Shown here: piece after piece, positions 60,329 to 64,000 of the stretch
How the letters are laid out: every line of letters begins with the position of its first letter
Position numbering within the stretch: the stretch's first letter is position 1
NCBI RefSeq assembly: GCF_003967195.1
Contig: NZ_AP018725.1
Coordinates: 2,662,001-2,726,000, forward strand
Length of the DNA stretch: 64,000 bases
Direction of reading: 5' to 3'
From: Sulfuriflexus mobilis
Lineage (GTDB): Bacteria; Pseudomonadota; Gammaproteobacteria; AKS1
Notes under the pieces: generated by a model
What the model saw: the letters and a program-made list of their open reading frames with translations, nothing else
Told to the model about the DNA's origin: nothing
Databases searched by the model: none
Made by a program: the position numbers and the translations under genes

Positions 60329-62056
60329 ATGCCGGTACACAATGAAGACATCGCGGTGATCTTCGAGGAGATGGCCGATTTACTCGAGATCGAAGACGCC
60401 AATCCCTTCCGGGTCCGCGCCTATCGCAATGCGGCCCGGACCGTACGCGGGCTGGCGCGTCCGCTGGCCGAGATGGTGGCCGACGGTGAGGACCTGACAC
60501 GCCTGCCAACGATAGGCAAGGACCTGGCCGCCAAGATCATTGAGATAGTGGCCACCGGTCACGCCAAGGCGCTCGAAAACCTGCACGAGGAGGTGCCGGT
60601 CAGCCTCGAGGCCCTGCTCCGGATCCCCGGGCTTGGGCCCAGGCGCGTCAAGGCCCTCTACCAGGAATTGCATATAAAAACCCTCCGGCAACTGGAAAGC
60701 GCCGCCCGCCAGGGGCAGCTGCAGGAACTCCCGGGTTTTGGCGCCAAGCTCGAACAGCAGATCCTGGCAACGGTCTCCGCCCATCGCACAACCGAAAGGC
60801 GTTTTTTGTACCGCACCGCGCGCGCCTATGCAGAACCCTTACGGGCCTGGCTGGAGGCGGCGCCCGGTGTGCACGAGGTGGTGATCGCCGGCAGTTACCG
60901 GCGCGGCAAGGAGACCGTTGGCGATCTGGACATCCTCGTTACGGCAAAGGCTAACAGCCCGGTGATGCAACACTTCGTCGACTACGATGAAGTCCAGGAT
61001 GTCGTCGCAAAAGGACCGACCCGTGCCACAGTGTTTTTGCACAGCGGCCTGCAGGTGGATTTGCGCGTAGTGGAAAAAAACAGTTTCGGTGCAGCCCTGT
61101 ATTATTTTACCGGCAGCAAGGCACATAACATCCAGGTTCGACGTCGCGCGCAGCAACGCGGTCTCAAGATCAACGAATATGGCGTGTTCAAGGGCGACAA
61201 ACGTATCGCCGGAGAAACCGAGGCCTCCGTCTTCAAGGCCGTGGGCCTACCCTTCATCCCTCCGGAACTTCGCGAGGCGCATGGCGAGGTCGAGGCGGCC
61301 GAGGCCAAACGGCTGCCCAAACTGATCACGCGGCAGGACTTACAGGGCGACCTGCATGTGCACACTGACGCTACCGACGGTCATAACACCCTTGAAGAAA
61401 TGGCACGCGCCGCCAAACAACGTGGCCTGGAATACATTGCCATCACCGATCACTCCCGCCACCTGACCGTCGCCCACGGTCTGGATGAAAAGCGTCTTCA
61501 CCAGCAGCTTGAGCAGATCGACCGCCTCAACGCTAAACTCAAAGGGTTTACTATCCTGAAAGGCATCGAGGTCGACATCCTCGAGGATGGTAGCCTGGAC
61601 TTGCCTGATAATGTGCTCTCGCAACTGGACCTAGTCATTGGTGCCATACACCACAAGTTTCACTTGTCACTCCGCGAGCAAACCACACGCATCCTGCGTG
61701 CCATCGACTCGAAATACTTTACGATGCTGGCGCACCCGAGCGGACGCCTGCTGGAAGAGCGCGATGCCTACGAGGTGGATATACCACGCATTATTGAGGC
61801 AACACGTGAGCGTGGTTGTTACCTCGAACTCAACAGTCAGCCCCAACGCCTTGACCTAATAGACACCTATTGTCAGCTCGCCAAACAACAGGGTGTTCTG
61901 GTGAGTATCAACAGCGATGCCCACAGCCCGGATAACTTTGACTATTTGGAGGGCGGCATCAACCAGGCCCGACGCGGTTGGCTGGAGAAAAACGACGTCC
62001 TCAATACGTGTTCATTACGTGAATTGCGCAAGCGGCTCAAGGCAACGATGGGGTAA
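60329..62056 (+). CDS. polX: DNA polymerase/3'-5' exonuclease PolX
   Basis: 575 residues: N-terminal helix-hairpin-helix part (LTRLPTIGKDLAAKIIEIVA; LLRIPGLGPRRVKALY), polymerase X active site GDLDILVTAK plus GLQVDLRVVE, and a C-terminal PHP exonuclease (LQGDLHVHTDATDG, YIAITDHSRH, INSDAHSPDNF). It fills short gaps in base-excision type repair. Confidence 0.94.
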   Translation: MPVHNEDIAVIFEEMADLLEIEDANPFRVRAYRNAARTVRGLARPLAEMVADGEDLTRLPTIGKDLAAKIIEIVATGHAKALENLHEEVPVSLEALLRIPGLGPRRVKALYQELHIKTLRQLESAARQGQLQELPGFGAKLEQQILATVSAHRTTERRFLYRTARAYAEPLRAWLEAAPGVHEVVIAGSYRRGKETVGDLDILVTAKANSPVMQHFVDYDEVQDVVAKGPTRATVFLHSGLQVDLRVVEKNSFGAALYYFTGSKAHNIQVRRRAQQRGLKINEYGVFKGDKRIAGETEASVFKAVGLPFIPPELREAHGEVEAAEAKRLPKLITRQDLQGDLHVHTDATDGHNTLEEMARAAKQRGLEYIAITDHSRHLTVAHGLDEKRLHQQLEQIDRLNAKLKGFTILKGIEVDILEDGSLDLPDNVLSQLDLVIGAIHHKFHLSLREQTTRILRAIDSKYFTMLAHPSGRLLEERDAYEVDIPRIIEATRERGCYLELNSQPQRLDLIDTYCQLAKQQGVLVSINSDAHSPDNFDYLEGGINQARRGWLEKNDVLNTCSLRELRKRLKATMG

Positions 62057-62192
62057 TATAAAGTGCAGTTCCTGCGACGTGACCTGACCAAAATCATCAG
62101 ATTTATTTCATATGGCAGAGGTCTCAAAACGACCCACAGCGGCCATTTATGTGATAGTTGTCTCTTGTAACTCACTCACAGCATAGAGAGTA

Positions 62193-63128
62193 TTATGAAA
62201 ATATTTGGTTACTCTTGTTTACCGCATGATTCCAATAGGGATCATTATCGAATTTTTCAGCAAGGTAATCAATCAGGGCTCTGACACGCCGGGGTAAAAA
62301 ACGCTGCTGAGGATAGATGGCATAGATTACCTCTTCAGGGAAAGTATAATCTGTTAGGATTGGGCATAACAATCCCTGTTCAATTGCCTCAGAACTGATG
62401 AAGGTCGTTGTTACCAGAATACCTAGACCGTCAATGGCGGCTTTAAGTAATATATCTCCATTGTTGGCTCGCATGCGACAGGGCACATGTGCCAATACTC
62501 TTGTTTTATCCTGTTGCAAGAATTGCCAGATTTGAGTTTCAGCCAAATAACTATAATTAAGCCCCACATGGTTTTCCAACTCTTCCGGAGTTTTTGGTTC
62601 GCCATGCTGAGACAAGTAATCAGGGCTGGCGCAAACGATACGTTGCGTTGTTGCTAGCTGACGGGCGATCAAGGTTGAATCAGCCAACCGGCCAATTCGA
62701 ATGGCCAAATCAATATCTTCTTCCATAAAATTCAGTGTTCGATCATTAAGATCCAGATCCAGGCTGAGCTCCGGGTGTTCCTTGAGGAATTGATTCAATA
62801 GCGGTGACAGGTGCTTAATCCCAAAGGTAAGCGGTATGGCGATGCGAATGGTGCCACGCAATAAGACCTGTTCACAGGAAATAGCCTGTTCAGTCTCTTC
62901 CAGGTCAGCCAAAATTGCCAGGCAACGTTGATAAAATTGCTGCCCATTTCCAGTCAGATTAAGGCGGCGAGTGGTGCGTATGAGTAGTTGTACGCCTAGC
63001 CTGCCTTCGAGTTCAGCCAGACGGCGACTTACTGCCGACTTGGCGATATTGAGGCGATCGGCGGCGGCACTCATGCTGCCCGCCTCGACCACTCTGACAA
63101 AAGTCAGCATTTCTTCGAAACGATCCAT
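62193..63128 (-). CDS. LysR-type transcriptional regulator
   Basis: 311 residues: N-terminal HTH MLTFVRVVEAGSMSAAADRL NIAKSAVSRRLAELE, then a periplasmic-binding-like effector domain. It is divergent from the CDGSH gene with a 112-bp spacer, so it probably controls that gene and itself. Inducer unknown. Confidence 0.93.
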   Translation of the reverse strand: MDRFEEMLTFVRVVEAGSMSAAADRLNIAKSAVSRRLAELEGRLGVQLLIRTTRRLNLTGNGQQFYQRCLAILADLEETEQAISCEQVLLRGTIRIAIPLTFGIKHLSPLLNQFLKEHPELSLDLDLNDRTLNFMEEDIDLAIRIGRLADSTLIARQLATTQRIVCASPDYLSQHGEPKTPEELENHVGLNYSYLAETQIWQFLQQDKTRVLAHVPCRMRANNGDILLKAAIDGLGILVTTTFISSEAIEQGLLCPILTDYTFPEEVIYAIYPQQRFLPRRVRALIDYLAEKFDNDPYWNHAVNKSNQIFS

Positions 63129-63240
63129 TGTTCACCATTGAAGAACAGTAATTTCCTTATTATCGCGTTTATTTCCAATATTGCAATGATAGACTTATTC
63201 TACAAATTTATTCGTTACATAAAACCAGGGAAACCAAACT
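63129..63240. promoter_or_regulatory. LysR-CDGSH intergenic operator region
   Basis: 112 bp between divergent genes, AT-rich with short ATTGCAAT-type dyads (TATTGCAATGATAGA near 63178), the sort of T-N11-A site used by LysR proteins. Exact operator not determined. Confidence 0.45.
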
Positions 63241-63474
63241 ATGAGCGACTCACAAAACATCGCCCCAATAGCAGTCGACGTTGAAGCCGGTAAGGAATAT
63301 TACTGGTGCACCTGTGGCAACAGCACGACTCAGCCTTTTTGCAATGGATCACATGAAGGGACAAGCTTTACACCAACAGCATTCACACCTGAAAAATCGG
63401 GAACAACTTATTTCTGCCAATGTAAAAACACCAAAACACCCCCCTATTGTGACGGCTCCCATGCAGAGCTGTGA
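63241..63474 (+). CDS. Small CDGSH iron-sulfur protein
   Basis: 77 residues with two CDGSH-like cluster sites: CTCGNSTTQPFCNGSHEG and CQCKNTKTPPYCDGSHAEL. Each C-x-C ... C-x2-GSH set can hold a [2Fe-2S] cluster. It is unlike the longer CDGSH protein at 51301 and has no N-terminal extension. It overlaps the methyltransferase start by 14 bp. Confidence 0.88.
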   Translation: MSDSQNIAPIAVDVEAGKEYYWCTCGNSTTQPFCNGSHEGTSFTPTAFTPEKSGTTYFCQCKNTKTPPYCDGSHAEL

Positions 63475-64000
63475 TGAATGGGAAAACCGCTACCAACAGG
63501 GGCAGACTGGATGGGACAGAGGTGAACCTAGTCCCAATTTACTCTATTGGATAGAACGCGAATTCCTGAAACCGTGCCGTATTCTTATTCCAGGCTGTGG
63601 TAATGGTCATGAGGTTTTAACACTAGCAGAAAAAGGTTTTGATGTTGTTGCTATTGATATTGCCCCAACACCTATCGAAAACCTTAGAAAAGTGCTTAAG
63701 GATAAGCAATTAAGTGTTGAATTAATACAAACTGATTTTTTTACATGTGAATTTGAAAAAAGTTTTGACGCTATTTACGAGCAAACCAGCTTATGTGCTT
63801 TACACCCTGGGCAATGGAAGGACTACGAACAATGCCTGTATAACTGGTTAAAACCAAAGGGGAGGTTATTTGCCCAGTTTATGCAAACTGGGCAAGAAAG
63901 TGGCCCACCGTTTCACTGCGACATCCAGGCGATGAGTGGCTTGTTTGTTAAAGAAAGATGGTTATGGAGTGAACAGCATAAGACGAATGTAGTCCATTCT
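63461..64000 (+). CDS. TPMT-type SAM methyltransferase (cut by window end)
   Basis: 180 residues visible, no stop before the window end. Start at 63461 (MQSCDEWENRYQQGQTGWDR G). PSPNLLYWI, ILIPGCGNGHEVLTLAEKGF DVVAIDI and YEQTSLCALHP follow the thiopurine S-methyltransferase-like family (PF05724), which methylates thiol, selenium or tellurium compounds. It is co-transcribed with the CDGSH gene under the divergent LysR, presumably. Confidence 0.88.
   Translation, partial: MQSCDEWENRYQQGQTGWDRGEPSPNLLYWIEREFLKPCRILIPGCGNGHEVLTLAEKGFDVVAIDIAPTPIENLRKVLKDKQLSVELIQTDFFTCEFEKSFDAIYEQTSLCALHPGQWKDYEQCLYNWLKPKGRLFAQFMQTGQESGPPFHCDIQAMSGLFVKERWLWSEQHKTNVVHS

Overview
The window carries most of a Mu-like transposable prophage (1 to about 35947) and then about 28 kb of ordinary chromosome of a gammaproteobacterium. 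The host assignment rests on mutH, yaaA, moaCDE, DUF1415, an MgtC-type protein, eptA-like and SulP genes and general codon usage. A free-living, perhaps sulfur-oxidising lineage is plausible but this is inference. No rRNA, tRNA or CRISPR array was seen.

Prophage, left to right. The window opens inside the MuA-type transposase (5' end outside) followed by the MuB-type ATPase. A run of small, mostly overlapping early genes follows (winged-helix protein, HTH protein, zinc-ribbon protein, DUF3164, GemA) and ends with one Mor/C-family activator. Next is a reverse-strand cargo block (about 5.9-10.5 kb): a HEPN/AbiU2-like protein, an MltR-like HEPN protein, a SEC-C protein with a PD-(D/E)XK-like motif, and a secreted DNase I-fold protein. 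A 60-bp integron attC-like site separates the two HEPN genes, and a related repeat sits beyond each of the other genes. Late genes then run on the plus strand: holin, secreted transglycosylase, nested Rz/Rz1 spanins, TraR/DksA zinc finger, small terminase fused to a winged-helix domain, large terminase, portal, gpF; protease, cement-like protein, gpT, neck proteins; sheath, tube, tail chaperone with a -1 frameshift, tape measure; gpN, gpP, gpV, gp46-48; tail fibre and assembly genes. A reverse-strand signal-peptide gene interrupts the tail operon. The right end holds Dam, preceded by a 234-nt structured leader, and a TIR-domain protein. Two 22-bp-spaced direct repeats then mark the probable transposase-binding right end.

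Two near-identical promoter-like modules lie exactly at the lysis gene and at the head protease gene. Each has a 12-bp palindrome, a fixed 26-bp gap, a TARTCT -10 box, and then ATG six bases later. They look like the phage's late promoters and predict leaderless mRNAs.

Chromosome. After a 0.7-kb repeat-rich, gene-free stretch come a UPF0178 gene and moaE/moaD divergent from moaC, a degenerate thioredoxin-like ORF, mutH, a response regulator, small membrane/lipoprotein genes, an MgtC-like gene, DUF1415, a cNMP-GGDEF cyclase, glutaredoxin, CheX, yaaA, an EptA-like transferase, SulP, a double-CDGSH protein, a patatin, and an archease-rtcB pair. A tightly coupled four-gene operon follows (N-formylglutamate amidohydrolase, DUF1704/QEGLA peptidase, GshB-like ATP-grasp, M28 peptidase), then polX, and a LysR regulator divergent from a CDGSH protein and a TPMT-type methyltransferase cut by the window end.

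Best candidates for undescribed biology: the attC-associated HEPN cargo inside a transposable phage, the leaderless late-promoter module, the switch-like leader of dam, and the DUF1704/ATP-grasp operon.
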